A stretch of DNA of 64,000 nt from Mycolicibacterium mageritense (GCF_010727475.1 NZ_AP022567.1:7936001-8000000), one strand, 5' to 3'; positions 1 to 11,608 are shown, counted from the stretch's first letter. Program-made: numbers and translations. The notes: a model not told the origin generated them from the sequence alone.

Positions 1-1056
1 TGGTACCTGCACCTGTTCGACCCCGGACAGCCAGACCTCAACTGGGACAACCCCGAGGTGTTCGAGGATCTGGAGAAGACGCTGCGGTTCTGGCTGGACC
101 GCGGGATCGACGGCTTCCGGATCGACGTCGCGCACGGCATGGCCAAGCCACCCGACCTGCCGGACATGACCGTCACCGACACCGCACTGCTGCGCAACAG
201 CGACGACGACCCGCGCTTCGACAACGCCGAGGTGCACGAGATCCACCGGTTCATCCGAGGCGTGCTCGACGACTATCCCGACAGCGTGGCCGTCGGCGAG
301 GTGTGGGTGCACGGCAACGAACAGTTCGCCAAATATCTGCGCCCGGACGAACTGCACCTGGGCTTCAACTTCCGGCTCGTCCAGGCTGAGTTCGACGCCA
401 CCGAGATTCACGAGGCGATCGACAATGCCATGGCCGCAGCGACTTTGGCCGGCGCGACACCCACCTGGACGCTGTCCAATCACGATGTGGTGCGCGAGGT
501 CACGCGCTACGGCGGCGGCGCACGCGGCCTGGCAAGGGCCCGCGCGATGGCCCTGGTGATGCTGGCGCTGCCCGGTGCGGTGTTCATCTACAACGGTGAG
601 GAACTCGGCCTGCCCAACGTCGACCTGCCCGACGCGGTGCTGCAGGATCCGGTGTGGGAGCGCTCGGGGCACACCGAGCGCGGCCGCGACGGCTGCCGCG
701 TACCGCTGCCGTGGTCGGGCGAGGCGCCGCCGTTCGGGTTCTCCGCCACGGCCGACACCTGGCTGCCGATGCCCGCCGACTGGGCCGCGTTGACGGTCGA
801 GCGCCAACTCGCTGACGCCGCGTCGACGCTGACGTTCTACCGCCGTGCCCTCGAACTGCGCAGCAGCCGTGGCGAATTCGGCGGCGACGGCATCGAGTGG
901 CTCGACCAGTCGACCTACCGACTGCCGGGCGGGCTGGTGTGCGCCCTCAATGCCGGAGACGAGCCCGTACCACTGCCCGCAGGCACGGTGCTGCTGGCCA
1001 GCGGGCCGCTCGCCGACGGCATGCTGGGCCCCGACACCGCCGTATGGGTGGTCTAG
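1..1056 (+). CDS. aglA: alpha-glucosidase / oligo-1,6-glucosidase, GH13 (5' end missing)
   Basis: C-terminal 351 residues of a cytoplasmic glycoside hydrolase family 13 enzyme that would cleave alpha-glucosidic bonds in short maltooligosaccharides or trehalose-type sugars. Reading frame 1 is open from the first base, so the gene starts outside the window. The GH13 catalytic triad is visible: nucleophile Asp in GFRIDVAH (codon 124-126), acid/base Glu in VAVGEVW (codon 298-300) and the transition-state Asp in LSNHD (codon 484-486), followed by the small C-terminal beta domain. It lies convergent to the next gene across a long hairpin. Gene order matches Rv2471 (aglA) upstream of Rv2474c-Rv2476c. 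Substrate is inferred from family only; a maltase/trehalase-like specificity is possible. Confidence 0.85.
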   Translation, partial: WYLHLFDPGQPDLNWDNPEVFEDLEKTLRFWLDRGIDGFRIDVAHGMAKPPDLPDMTVTDTALLRNSDDDPRFDNAEVHEIHRFIRGVLDDYPDSVAVGEVWVHGNEQFAKYLRPDELHLGFNFRLVQAEFDATEIHEAIDNAMAAATLAGATPTWTLSNHDVVREVTRYGGGARGLARARAMALVMLALPGAVFIYNGEELGLPNVDLPDAVLQDPVWERSGHTERGRDGCRVPLPWSGEAPPFGFSATADTWLPMPADWAALTVERQLADAASTLTFYRRALELRSSRGEFGGDGIEWLDQSTYRLPGGLVCALNAGDEPVPLPAGTVLLASGPLADGMLGPDTAVWVV

Positions 1057-1066
1057 TTCCCATCAC

Positions 1067-1143
1067 CCTTTCCCGCGAGCAGACGCGCCGGTACCCCGGA
1101 ACGCGCTTTCCGGGGTACCTACGCGTCTGTTCGCGAGAGAAAA
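1067..1143. repeat. long imperfect inverted repeat between convergent genes
   Basis: Arms of about 33 nt (1069-1101 and 1107-1142) pair with only a few mismatches around a 5-nt loop CGCGC. Each arm carries CGCGAGCAGACGCG-like and GGTACCCCGGAA blocks. There is no U tract. It separates two converging genes, so it may act as a bidirectional transcription barrier. I recall GCGAGCAGACGC-type motifs as common in mycobacterial intergenic DNA, so it may belong to a dispersed repeat family. Confidence 0.7.
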
Positions 1144-1800
1144 TCAGCCCAGGACCACCGCGGGGTTGCCGCGGCGGCGGTACACCGACCCGAACCGGGC
1201 GTCGATCCGCAGCCACAACGGATGCACGCGTACGCGCACGATCTCGTCGGCGCTGACATCGTCGCCCGAGTTGGGCAGGAAACCCATTGCGGTCAAAGCG
1301 AATACGCAGCGCATCGGGATGCCGACCGACACCTCCTCGGCGCTGACCGCGATCACTTCCTGATCCAGCAGCGAAGCCGGTGGTCCGTGTGCGCTGCTGT
1401 GTTCGCGGGCGAGCGCCAAGCCCTGTTGTGCGAGGTCGAGCATCACGCGCGCCGGAATGTCGTCGAGATGGACGAATCCGGACTCGGGCGGCAGCCCGCC
1501 GCGCCACGCCGAATCCATCGCGAAGCCCGTGTCGACATATCCACCGCCGACCGACGACAACCCCGACGCGAGGGCGTCGGCCCCCGCAGACAGATCGGCC
1601 GGGCGTACCGCACCTGCCACCACGCGACTGGCCAGCACATCGAATCCGGTTGCCGCCCAAGCGACCACCAGTCCCCCGTCCCGTTCGCGCAGCCGGACCA
1701 CCGTCGCGTCGTCGAGCCGAAGCGCACGGTCGACGAACGTGGCCAGGTCGTCGCGATGCCGTGGATCGTCGAGCCACAGCCCGCGTTCCGGGATGGTCAT
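1144..1800 (-). CDS. conserved mycobacterial protein of unknown function (Rv2474c-like)
   Basis: 218 residues, no signal peptide and no membrane segment. I recognise no catalytic motif. Length and position match the Rv2474c slot between aglA and the thioesterase/glutamate dehydrogenase pair of M. tuberculosis. The ATG start overlaps the stop of the upstream thioesterase by 4 nt (ATGA at 1797-1800), so it is the last gene of a translationally coupled three-gene unit gdh - thioesterase - this gene. The sequence has an N-terminal half rich in Asp/Arg/Leu and a C-terminal half with beta-like segments ending in RRRGNPAVVLG. Function cannot be assigned; a role linked to glutamate metabolism is suggested only by coupling. 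Confidence 0.8.
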   Translation of the reverse strand: MTIPERGLWLDDPRHRDDLATFVDRALRLDDATVVRLRERDGGLVVAWAATGFDVLASRVVAGAVRPADLSAGADALASGLSSVGGGYVDTGFAMDSAWRGGLPPESGFVHLDDIPARVMLDLAQQGLALAREHSSAHGPPASLLDQEVIAVSAEEVSVGIPMRCVFALTAMGFLPNSGDDVSADEIVRVRVHPLWLRIDARFGSVYRRRGNPAVVLG

Positions 1801-2234
1801 CGCAGATAGCGCTGCAGGTACTCGCGTTGCGCCTGCGACAACCGCTGCAGCCGTTGCTCTTCGATGTGCACCGCGGCCAATTGGGTTTCGGCGATCACCG
1901 CGGGCTTGCTGTCCGGCGGGGCGGCGACCGAGCGGACCTCATACCCGATGTTGAAGTCCACGGCCCGCACCCGCTTGGACCACATCGTCACCTGCAGCGG
2001 TGAATCCACGAGCCGCAGTTGACCTTTGTAGACGATGTTCACCTCGGCGATGAGCAGCCCGATGGTGGTGATCTCTTCACCGAACGGCTCACGCAGGAAC
2101 GGTATCCGGGCCTCTTCCAGGATGGTCACCATGGTCGCGTGGTTGATGTGCTGGTACATGTCGATGTCCGACCAACGCACGTGCACCGGTGCGATGAAGC
2201 CTGGCACCTTCGGCCCCGAAATACTCTGTGTCAC
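1797..2234 (-). CDS. acyl-CoA thioesterase, hot-dog fold (4HBT type)
   Basis: 145-residue cytoplasmic thioesterase of the 4-hydroxybenzoyl-CoA thioesterase/FadM type, hydrolysing acyl-CoA esters. The family signature is clear: VRWSDIDMYQHINHATM near residues 19-35, with the catalytic-type Asp and a xHxNN-like segment, then the long central helix and the VDFNIGYEVRS beta strand. It starts with GTG and shares GTGA (2231-2234) with the stop of the glutamate dehydrogenase gene, so the two are translationally coupled. It corresponds to Rv2475c. Substrate chain length cannot be read from sequence. Confidence 0.85.
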   Translation of the reverse strand: MTQSISGPKVPGFIAPVHVRWSDIDMYQHINHATMVTILEEARIPFLREPFGEEITTIGLLIAEVNIVYKGQLRLVDSPLQVTMWSKRVRAVDFNIGYEVRSVAAPPDSKPAVIAETQLAAVHIEEQRLQRLSQAQREYLQRYLR

Positions 2235-5200
2235 CCAGTCGTTCCCGTTCCGCTCGTTCGAGTCATGCTGCGAATCTGACGTGCCGCGACCGAGAGCGTC
2301 GCGATGTCCTGATCCTCATCTTGGTATATCTCGGTCAGCGTGCGGCGGGCACGTGTCACGCGGGAGCTGTTGGTCATCTCCCACTCCTCGATCTTCTGCT
2401 CGCCGGTCTCGTCAGGTTCACCGACCGCCATCACGTCGAAGCACAACGCGCGCAGCGACCCGTAGATATCGTCGCGAATGGCCAAACGCGCCAGCGAATG
2501 CCACCGGTCGTCGCGCCCGAGCCGGGACACCGCGGTGAGCAGGCCGTCGGCGCTGAGGTGATCCATCAGCGCGAAGTAGGCGTCGGCGACCTCGACCGGA
2601 TCCCGCTCGATGATGTCGGCGATGTCGATGACGTCGAGCAGGCTGTACTGGTAGAGCCCCGTTGCCACCCGGTAGGCCAACTCCTCCGGAACGCCCTGCG
2701 CCACGAACTCGCCGGCCTCCTTGGCGACGATCGCCTTGTCGTCACCGCGCAGCCACTCGGGCATCCGCGGCCGCAGCATCGCCACCTGCTGGGCGAACCG
2801 GTTGATCTCGGCACCGACCGCCAACGGCTGCGGCCGGTAGTTGAGCAGCCACCGACCCGCCCGGTCGACGAGCCTGCGCAGGTCCAGCGTCATGCGGTCG
2901 GTCACCTGGGCCGACACGCCGTTGTCCCCGGCAGCACGGATCTGGCGCCACACGTCACCGATGCCGAAGATCGCGTTGGTCGCGACGTAGCTGCGCACCG
3001 CGTCGACCGGCCCGACCCCGACATCCTCGGTGATGCGGTAGGCATAGCTGATCCCGCTGGTGTCGACCAGATCGTTGACCAGCATGGTGGTGACGATCTC
3101 CCGACGCAGTTGGTGCGAGCGGATCTCGGGGTAGAACGGTTCGCGCAACTTGGCCGGGAAGTACCACGGCAGCCGTGACGCGAACACCTCCTGGTCGGGC
3201 AGGTCGCTGGCCAGCACGTCATCCTTGAGCGCCAGCTTGACGTGCGCCATGAGGGTCGCGAGTTCCGGTGAGGTCAAACCGATTCCGGCTTCCGTGCGGC
3301 GACGGATCTCCTTCTCCGACGGCAGCGCCTCGAGCTCGCGGTTGAGCCCGCGATCGGCCACGAAGTCCTTGATCATGCGGGCGTGCACCGACAGCATGCT
3401 CGCCGCGTTGGCGCGGCTCGTGCCCATCAGGTCGTTCTGGTCCTTGTTGTCGGCGAGAACCAGGTCACCGACCTCGTCGGTCATCGACAGCAGCAACTCG
3501 GTGCGCTGCTCAGGGCTGACCTTGCCCGCGGTGACCAGCGAGTCGATGAGGATCTTGATGTTGACCTCATGGTCGGAGCAGTCCACACCGGCCGAGTTGT
3601 CGAGCGCGTCGGTGTTGATGCGACCACCGGCAAGATCGAACTCGACACGGCCCAGTGAGGTCACGCCGAGGTTGCCGCCCTCACCGATCACCTTGGCCCG
3701 CACCTGGTTTCCGCAGACCCGGATCTGATCGTTGGCCCGGTCACCCACGTCGGCGTCCGCCTCGGTCTCGGCCTTGACGTAGGTGCCGATGCCGCCGTTC
3801 CACAACAGGTCGACCGGCGCCTTGAGGATCGCCTTCATCAGCGCAGGCGGCGTGAGCTCGGTGATGCCGGCGTCCAGCCCGAGCGCCGCGCGGACCTGCG
3901 GGCTGATCGGAATCGACTTCTGCTGTCTGCTGTACACCCCGCCGCCCTCGCTGATCAGCGACTTGTCGTAGTCCTCCCAGCTGGACCGGGGCAGTTCGAA
4001 CAACCGCTTGCGTTCGTGCCACGAGGTGGCGGCGTCGGGATCGGGATCCAGGAAGATGTGCCGGTGGTCGAACGCGGCCAGCAACCGGATGTGCTGGGAC
4101 AGCAGCATGCCGTTGCCGAACACGTCGCCGCTCATGTCCCCGACACCCACCACCGTGAAGTCCTGGGTCTGGGTGTCGACGCCCATCTCGCGGAAGTGCC
4201 GCTTGACCGACTCCCACGCGCCCTTGGCGGTGATGCCCATGGCCTTGTGGTCGTAGCCGATCGAACCGCCCGAGGCGAAGGCGTCGCCCAGCCAGAAACC
4301 GTACGACTTGGCCACCTCGTTGGCGATGTCGGAGAACGTCGCGGTGCCCTTGTCGGCTGCAACCACCAGATAGGCGTCCTCGCCGTCCCGGCGCACCACG
4401 TCGGGCGGGGTGACGACGGCTCCGGTCGCCTTGTCGACGTTGTCGGTGACATCGAGCAGCCCGGAGATGAACAGCTGGTAGCACGCCACGCCTTCGGCGC
4501 GCGTGGCTTCGCGGTCGACGGCTGCGTCGCCGGTCGCGGCAGGCGGTTGCTTGACGACGAACCCGCCCTTGGCGCCGACCGGGACGATCACGGCATTCTT
4601 CACCGCCTGCGCCTTGACCAGGCCCAGGATCTCGGTGCGGAAATCCTCGCGGCGATCCGACCAGCGCAGACCACCGCGCGCGACGAACCCGAACCGCAGG
4701 TGCACACCCTCGACGCGCGGCGAATACACGAAGATCTCGAACTTGGGCCGCGGCAACGGCAGTTCGTTGATCAGGCCGGGGTTGAGCTTCATCGACAGCA
4801 CGTTGCGCTGCCGCGCCGAATCCGGGTTCTGCACAAAGTAATTGGTGCGCAGCGTGGCCTCGATCAAGGTCGCGAAGGCACGCAGCACCCGGTCGGTGTC
4901 GAGGCTGACCAACGCGTCGATGTCGGCCGCCACCGCCGCGGCGGCACTCTGGGCGTCACGCGCCTGCCCCGTGCCGTCGCCGGTCGCGGGGTCGACCGTG
5001 GTGGGATCAAACAGTGCCTCGAACAACTCGACGAGCGAGCGCGACGTGTGCGGGTTGTCGTTGAGCGTCGCCTCGATGTGCGACTGGCTGTACGGGAAGC
5101 CCGCCTGCCGCAGGTATTTCGCGTACGCGCGCAGGATCATCACCTGCTGCCAGGTCAGGCCGGCCCGCAGCACGAGCTCGTTGAAGCGGTCGACCTCGAC

Positions 5201-7102
5201 GCGACCGTGCCAGATCGCGGTCACCGCGTCGGCGAACCGCTGCGCGGTCGCCTCCCTGGCCGCCGCGTCGGGCGCGTCCGGAATGCTGCGGTCGATCGCG
5301 ATCTTGAACTGGTAGATCCACACCGGCAGGCCGTCGGCCCTGGTGACCGTGAACGGCCGCTCCTCGAGCACCACCACGCCCATGGACTGCAGCATCGGCA
5401 GCAGCCGGCTCAACGATGCGGACTGCCCGCCGAGATACCAGGTCAGCTGCGAGATACGGTCCTCACCGCTGCCCTCGGCGAAGACCAACTTGACCGAATT
5501 GTCCTGCAGCTGTTCGATGATCGCGATGTCGGCGATCGCGTCGGCCGGGGCGACCGCCTGCTTGTAGTCGTCCGGGAAGGCCGTCGCGTAGTGCTCGATG
5601 GCGGCCGCATTCATGTCACTCGACGACGCGCTGATCATCCGGTCACCCCAGTTCCGGGTGGCCTCGGTCAGCAGGTTCTGGATACGGGTCTCGTTCTCCA
5701 GCGACGTGTCGACGCTGTGCGCCTGCGTGCCGTCGGGCAGCCGCACCGTGAAATGCACCACCGCCCAGGGCGATTCGCTCACGCGGGCCGAGTAGTCGAT
5801 GCTGACCCCGCCGAGTTCGCGGACCAGGATGTCCTGCATCTCCAGGCGCACCGCAGTGGTGTACCGGTCACGCGGCAGGTACACCAGGCACGACACGAAG
5901 TGCGCGAGCTGGTCGGCGCGCAGGAACAACAGCGTGCGGCGCCGCGACCCCAGGTCCACCACCGCCATCGCCATCTCCAGCAGCTGCTTGGAGCTCAGCG
6001 CGAACAACTCGGGCCGCGGGATGGTCTGGATGATGTCGCGCAGCAGCTGGCCGGGATGGCTCGGATCCCGGTGTGCCAGCGCCAATGCCTCGTCGACGCG
6101 CCGCGAGATCAGCGGGATCTCCAGCACGTTGGCGTTCATCGCCGCGATGGTGAACAGCCCGACGAAACGATGCTCCACGGCACCGGAGGCGGTGTTCTCC
6201 CGCACCACGACGATGTACGGATAGGCGCCGTAGCGCAGATAGCTGGGAATGGTCGCCTGCGCCAGCACCAACAGGTCGTCGGCGTTGGTCAACGGTGGCA
6301 GCACGTCCTGGCGCAGCCGCAGCACGCCGAGCCGGGTCGACGGGTCCACCGAGGCCACCCCGTCGCCGACCGCGCACTGCTGATACCCGAGCAGCACGAA
6401 GTGCCCGTCGGACAGCCAGCGCAGCAGGGCCGCCACGTCCTTGCGGTCCGCATACGGGAAATGGCCTTCGACGTCGGTGGCGAGGTCGTTGGCCAAACCA
6501 TGCAGTGCGGCCGCCATTGCCCCGGTGTCCAAACCGATCTGGCGCGCGTCGGCGAGAATGCCCGGCACCAGCCGCGTCGCCTCCGTCAGCGCGGCACCGT
6601 CGGCCGCGCCGGTCACCGGAACCAGGATCCAGCATTCGTCGACACCGTCGCCGGGGGCCGCCTCGGCGGCCGGCCGGATGTCGATCAGCTCCCCGTCGGC
6701 GCCCCGGCGCACCCGGAACACCGGGTTCATGATCGCGCTGTAGGCGATCCCCAGCCGGTGCAGCAGCACCGTCACCGAGTCGACCAGCATGGGCGCCTGG
6801 TCGGTCACGATCAGCAGCGCCGGACCGGATTCGGCGTCGCCCGGATACACCGCGACGTTGGTCTCCCCGGCCGCCCGCTTGCCGCCCAGCCGATAGTGGG
6901 CGGCCACCGCGGCATCGGAGACCAGCCGCTCGGCCGCGGTGACGGCAAGCGGTCCCGTGGCGGCCGAACCGGGAGCATCGGCCTGCGGGCTCCGGTACGT
7001 GGACAGGAAAGCCACCGCGAGTTGGTGGACCACGTCCGGTGTCGGCTCGTGGCCGCCCCAGTCGCTTACCTGTTCACCCTGGAACCGCGGATACGCCGTC
7101 AT
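2231..7102 (-). CDS. gdh: NAD-dependent glutamate dehydrogenase, large (L_180) class
   Basis: 1623 residues, matching the roughly 180-kDa class and Rv2476c. Catalyses oxidative deamination of glutamate to 2-oxoglutarate. N-terminal ACT-like regulatory region, then the catalytic core with RWSDRREDFRTEILGLVKAQ and PVGAKGGFV (substrate and catalytic Lys region, about residues 800-860) and the nucleotide-binding VGVGDMSGDVFGNGM segment (about residue 990), then a long helical C-terminus. I place the start at ATG 7102 because AGGAG lies 11 nt upstream; the frame is open 12 codons further. In mycobacteria this enzyme is inhibited by unphosphorylated GarA under PknG/PknB control (known for the family). 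First gene of the coupled unit with the thioesterase. Confidence 0.95.
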   Translation of the reverse strand: MTAYPRFQGEQVSDWGGHEPTPDVVHQLAVAFLSTYRSPQADAPGSAATGPLAVTAAERLVSDAAVAAHYRLGGKRAAGETNVAVYPGDAESGPALLIVTDQAPMLVDSVTVLLHRLGIAYSAIMNPVFRVRRGADGELIDIRPAAEAAPGDGVDECWILVPVTGAADGAALTEATRLVPGILADARQIGLDTGAMAAALHGLANDLATDVEGHFPYADRKDVAALLRWLSDGHFVLLGYQQCAVGDGVASVDPSTRLGVLRLRQDVLPPLTNADDLLVLAQATIPSYLRYGAYPYIVVVRENTASGAVEHRFVGLFTIAAMNANVLEIPLISRRVDEALALAHRDPSHPGQLLRDIIQTIPRPELFALSSKQLLEMAMAVVDLGSRRRTLLFLRADQLAHFVSCLVYLPRDRYTTAVRLEMQDILVRELGGVSIDYSARVSESPWAVVHFTVRLPDGTQAHSVDTSLENETRIQNLLTEATRNWGDRMISASSSDMNAAAIEHYATAFPDDYKQAVAPADAIADIAIIEQLQDNSVKLVFAEGSGEDRISQLTWYLGGQSASLSRLLPMLQSMGVVVLEERPFTVTRADGLPVWIYQFKIAIDRSIPDAPDAAAREATAQRFADAVTAIWHGRVEVDRFNELVLRAGLTWQQVMILRAYAKYLRQAGFPYSQSHIEATLNDNPHTSRSLVELFEALFDPTTVDPATGDGTGQARDAQSAAAAVAADIDALVSLDTDRVLRAFATLIEATLRTNYFVQNPDSARQRNVLSMKLNPGLINELPLPRPKFEIFVYSPRVEGVHLRFGFVARGGLRWSDRREDFRTEILGLVKAQAVKNAVIVPVGAKGGFVVKQPPAATGDAAVDREATRAEGVACYQLFISGLLDVTDNVDKATGAVVTPPDVVRRDGEDAYLVVAADKGTATFSDIANEVAKSYGFWLGDAFASGGSIGYDHKAMGITAKGAWESVKRHFREMGVDTQTQDFTVVGVGDMSGDVFGNGMLLSQHIRLLAAFDHRHIFLDPDPDAATSWHERKRLFELPRSSWEDYDKSLISEGGGVYSRQQKSIPISPQVRAALGLDAGITELTPPALMKAILKAPVDLLWNGGIGTYVKAETEADADVGDRANDQIRVCGNQVRAKVIGEGGNLGVTSLGRVEFDLAGGRINTDALDNSAGVDCSDHEVNIKILIDSLVTAGKVSPEQRTELLLSMTDEVGDLVLADNKDQNDLMGTSRANAASMLSVHARMIKDFVADRGLNRELEALPSEKEIRRRTEAGIGLTSPELATLMAHVKLALKDDVLASDLPDQEVFASRLPWYFPAKLREPFYPEIRSHQLRREIVTTMLVNDLVDTSGISYAYRITEDVGVGPVDAVRSYVATNAIFGIGDVWRQIRAAGDNGVSAQVTDRMTLDLRRLVDRAGRWLLNYRPQPLAVGAEINRFAQQVAMLRPRMPEWLRGDDKAIVAKEAGEFVAQGVPEELAYRVATGLYQYSLLDVIDIADIIERDPVEVADAYFALMDHLSADGLLTAVSRLGRDDRWHSLARLAIRDDIYGSLRALCFDVMAVGEPDETGEQKIEEWEMTNSSRVTRARRTLTEIYQDEDQDIATLSVAARQIRSMTRTSGTGTTG

Positions 7103-7213
7103 ACGGACCACTCCTGACTCACGCCCGCGCACCGGCACTGGTGCGCAGGAGTTGACCTTAGTCGTACCCGGAGACGCATTCGGCTGAACCTCACCGGTTC
7201 AACGCGCCAGGCG

Positions 7214-8887
<1,674 letters not shown>

Positions 8888-8973
8888 GCCGTGATGTGCC
8901 TTTCTGCAGCTATCGAGGTCGATCGGAATCGACGGAAATGCTCGCGGCCCATCCTAGGCGTGACCGGATACCG

Positions 8974-9426
8974 CTACGCCGACAGTGGCAGTGCCTCCTC
9001 GTCGGGCACGGTTTCCGCGGCGTCCGCCGCCGCGACGGGCTGAGGCTCGGGCACCGGACCGGCCACGGGTTTGGGCAGCGGCGTGACCTTGGCGGTGCAC
9101 CGAGACAGGTCAGGGCCGACCGCGGTGGCCCGCACCTCCACCGACGACCGGCGCACACCGTCCTTGTCGTCATACTCGCTGGTGTAAAGGTGCCCCACCA
9201 CGACGACCGCGTCGCCCTTCATGAGTGACGCGCCCGCGCCCGTGGCCAGGTTGCCCCAGCAGTTGACCGTCACGTACAGCGAGTTGCCCTGCTCCCAGGT
9301 GCCCTCGGGCGTGCGCCGCCGCGAATTGCTGGCCACCCGGAACTTGTACAGCTCCTGCTCGCCGAACCGCAGCCGGACCGGGTTGGTGATGATGTTGCCG
9401 ACGATGGTGAACGGTGTCTCGAACAT
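8974..9426 (-). CDS. single-stranded DNA-binding protein paralogue (SsbB type)
   Basis: 150 residues from the preferred ATG at 9426, which has AAAGGA 8-9 nt upstream; an in-frame extension of 13 codons is less likely. The OB fold begins FETPFTIVGNIITNPVRLRF and includes WEQGNSLYVTVNCWGNLA and GDAVVVVGHLYTSEY, typical of SSB. The C-terminus is acidic/proline-rich but ends PDEEALPLSA, without the DDDIPF tip that recruits partner proteins in the main SSB. This fits the secondary SSB of mycobacteria (Rv2478c) rather than the essential Rv0054. Binds ssDNA; its specific role (recombination or stress) is inferred. Confidence 0.85.
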   Translation of the reverse strand: MFETPFTIVGNIITNPVRLRFGEQELYKFRVASNSRRRTPEGTWEQGNSLYVTVNCWGNLATGAGASLMKGDAVVVVGHLYTSEYDDKDGVRRSSVEVRATAVGPDLSRCTAKVTPLPKPVAGPVPEPQPVAAADAAETVPDEEALPLSA

Positions 9427-9592
9427 TTCTGGTTCCTTTCGCTTCATCTCTTCCGGCGCCCGCACAACAGGTTCGCGACCGCCTTACGCAGCCATTGACC
9501 GTCGGAGCCCCGACAACGGCCGGCGTCGGGCGCGCGGGCGCACGCCGGCTGTGGATGAAATACGAACTGGGGATAACCCGGCGTCGGGCCGG

Positions 9593-11608
9593 CTAGCCCG
9601 TCGGGTTGTTGCGCCGCGCCAACTCGGCCAGCATGGCGTTGTAGGCCGCCAGATCGGCGTCGTCGTCGCGGTCGGCCGCCCGGTCCAGTCGCTTGGCGGT
9701 GCGTTGGTCGCTGCGCCGCCACTGGATGAGCAGCGCCAGCATCACGATCACCAGCGGGACTTCACCTGCCGCCCAGGCGATCCCGCCGCCGAGCTGTTGG
9801 TCGTCGAGGAGATTCTGGTGCCAGGGCAGTTGCAGTGACCGGTAGAAGGTCTCCCCCAGCACGTTCTGCATGCCCATCATCACCACGCCGAAGAATGCGT
9901 GCAGCGGCAACGACGCGAACACCATGCCGATCTTGACCAGGTGCGGGATCGGGCGCGGCGTCGGGTCGATGCCGATGACCACCCAGTAGAACAGGTAGCC
10001 CGACAGCAGGAAGTGCACGTTCATCAGGACGTGCGCCGCGTGGTTGCTCACGGCCGCGTCGAATATGCCACCGAAATACAGGCCGTAGAACCCGGCGACG
10101 AACAGCACGGTCGCGATGATCGGGTTGGTCAGGAACTGCGACACCCGTGAATGCAGCGCGGCCAGCAACCATTCGCGCGGCCCCGGCGGGGTGCCCCGGC
10201 CCGCGGCGGGCAGCGCGCGCAGTGCGAGCGTCACCGGCGCACCGAGCACCAGCAGGACCGGCACCAGCATCGACAACAGCATGTGCGCGATCATGTGCAT
10301 GCTGAACATCGCCGGCATGTAGCGGCCCAGGCCCGACGACGTGGTGAACAGCAACACGGCACAGCCCAGCAGCCACGCGAAGGTCCGTCCGACGGGCCAC
10401 GCGTCGCCGCGCCGTCGCAGCCTGCGCACGGCCATGAGGTAGACCAGTGCGCCAACGATCGCGACCGTGCCGAGCAGCAGGTCGAACCGCCAGTCGAACA
10501 GCACCCGTGCCACGGTCGGCGGTCCGGCGAAGTCGTACCCGATGGCCACCTCGGTCGCGCTGGGCTGGGTGCGCTCGGGTGGCGGCGGGGTGCGGCCCAA
10601 TCCGACGGCGATCCCGAACGTCACGCCGAACAGGGCGGCTTCCGTGAACGCCAACCTGATCAGCGGGCCGCGCGCGGTGGGGTCGGCCTGCAGCGCGGCC
10701 ACCCCGCTGCGCCGCTGTCGCCAGCCCAGGACGCCGAGCAGGCCGAGCGCGACCATCTTGCCGACGATCAGCCAGCCGTACGGCGTGCGCACCAGGTCCG
10801 TGGGCTGGATGCGCACCAGGGCGTTGAGCACACCGCTGACCGCCATCGCGACGAAGCACCACAGGGCCAGGGCCGAGAACCGGCGGGCCGCCAAATCGGC
10901 GTGTTCGCCGCCGCGCAGGGCATGCGCTAGCAACGCCAGCAGGCCACCGGCCCACAGTGCGCCGGCCATGAGATGGACGAACAGGCTGTTGGTGGCCAGA
11001 TCGTGGGCGCCGCCCGCCGACGAATGGCCGGTGAGCGCCAGCGGCACCAACGTCAGCATGGACCCGGCGAGCAGCACCGGTGTCCAGCCCCACCGCAGCA
11101 CCGGCAGGCTCGCGAGGGTCACGGCCGCGGCCAGGATCGCGGTCCAGCGCCACGCGCCTGCGATGTCCACCAGGCTCGTCGCCGACCACACGTCGACCGG
11201 GTTGAGGTGGTCGAGCAGCGGCTGGCCCGAGACATCGGAAATGGTCAGCGGCACCAGCACGGCCGCGCAGACCGTCCACACCACCGACGCCGCGGAACCG
11301 AGGCGCAACGCCCGGTAACCGGCCGCGTCGAGCACGCCGTTGTCCTGGGGCGGCACCAGAAAGGCCGCAAGCAGGAACGACCCGACCGCGATGACCGCCG
11401 CGATCTCGCCGGCCGCGCGGACGAACGGCAGACCGTAGGTCGTGACGGGCCCCGGGTCCGGCAGACCGGTGGCGGTCAGCGCGTCGGCGAGCGACAGCGC
11501 ACCGATGGCCGTCGCGACACCACCTGCCAGTACCGCGACACCGACCAGCACCGGCCACACCGCGCTGTTGCGCACGCTGGTTACGGCCGACCGGCCCGTG
11601 GAAGTCAT
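9593..11608 (-). CDS. fused CopD-like copper protein / CtaG-type cytochrome c oxidase assembly membrane protein
   Basis: 671-residue polytopic membrane protein. The N-terminal half has about eight hydrophobic segments and a copper-resistance CopD-like domain (VDVWSATSLVDIAGAWRW through GALWAGGLLALLAHAL). The C-terminal half matches the caa3-type oxidase assembly family (CtaG): FSMHMIAHMLLSMLVPVLLV, PLHAFFGVVMMG and LPWHQNLLDDQQLGGG contain the clustered His and Met expected for copper handling. The same fusion exists in M. tuberculosis Rv0102. It likely passes copper to the respiratory oxidase in the plasma membrane. It is flanked by ssb and plsB, with no overlap to either, and probably has its own promoter. 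Confidence 0.85.
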   Translation of the reverse strand: MTSTGRSAVTSVRNSAVWPVLVGVAVLAGGVATAIGALSLADALTATGLPDPGPVTTYGLPFVRAAGEIAAVIAVGSFLLAAFLVPPQDNGVLDAAGYRALRLGSAASVVWTVCAAVLVPLTISDVSGQPLLDHLNPVDVWSATSLVDIAGAWRWTAILAAAVTLASLPVLRWGWTPVLLAGSMLTLVPLALTGHSSAGGAHDLATNSLFVHLMAGALWAGGLLALLAHALRGGEHADLAARRFSALALWCFVAMAVSGVLNALVRIQPTDLVRTPYGWLIVGKMVALGLLGVLGWRQRRSGVAALQADPTARGPLIRLAFTEAALFGVTFGIAVGLGRTPPPPERTQPSATEVAIGYDFAGPPTVARVLFDWRFDLLLGTVAIVGALVYLMAVRRLRRRGDAWPVGRTFAWLLGCAVLLFTTSSGLGRYMPAMFSMHMIAHMLLSMLVPVLLVLGAPVTLALRALPAAGRGTPPGPREWLLAALHSRVSQFLTNPIIATVLFVAGFYGLYFGGIFDAAVSNHAAHVLMNVHFLLSGYLFYWVVIGIDPTPRPIPHLVKIGMVFASLPLHAFFGVVMMGMQNVLGETFYRSLQLPWHQNLLDDQQLGGGIAWAAGEVPLVIVMLALLIQWRRSDQRTAKRLDRAADRDDDADLAAYNAMLAELARRNNPTG

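Noticed and set aside
4016..7117. Long open frame (over 1000 codons) antisense to the glutamate dehydrogenase gene
   Set aside because: High-GC shadow frame; composition rich in Arg/His/Gln/Val without domains, while the opposite strand encodes a clear full-length enzyme.
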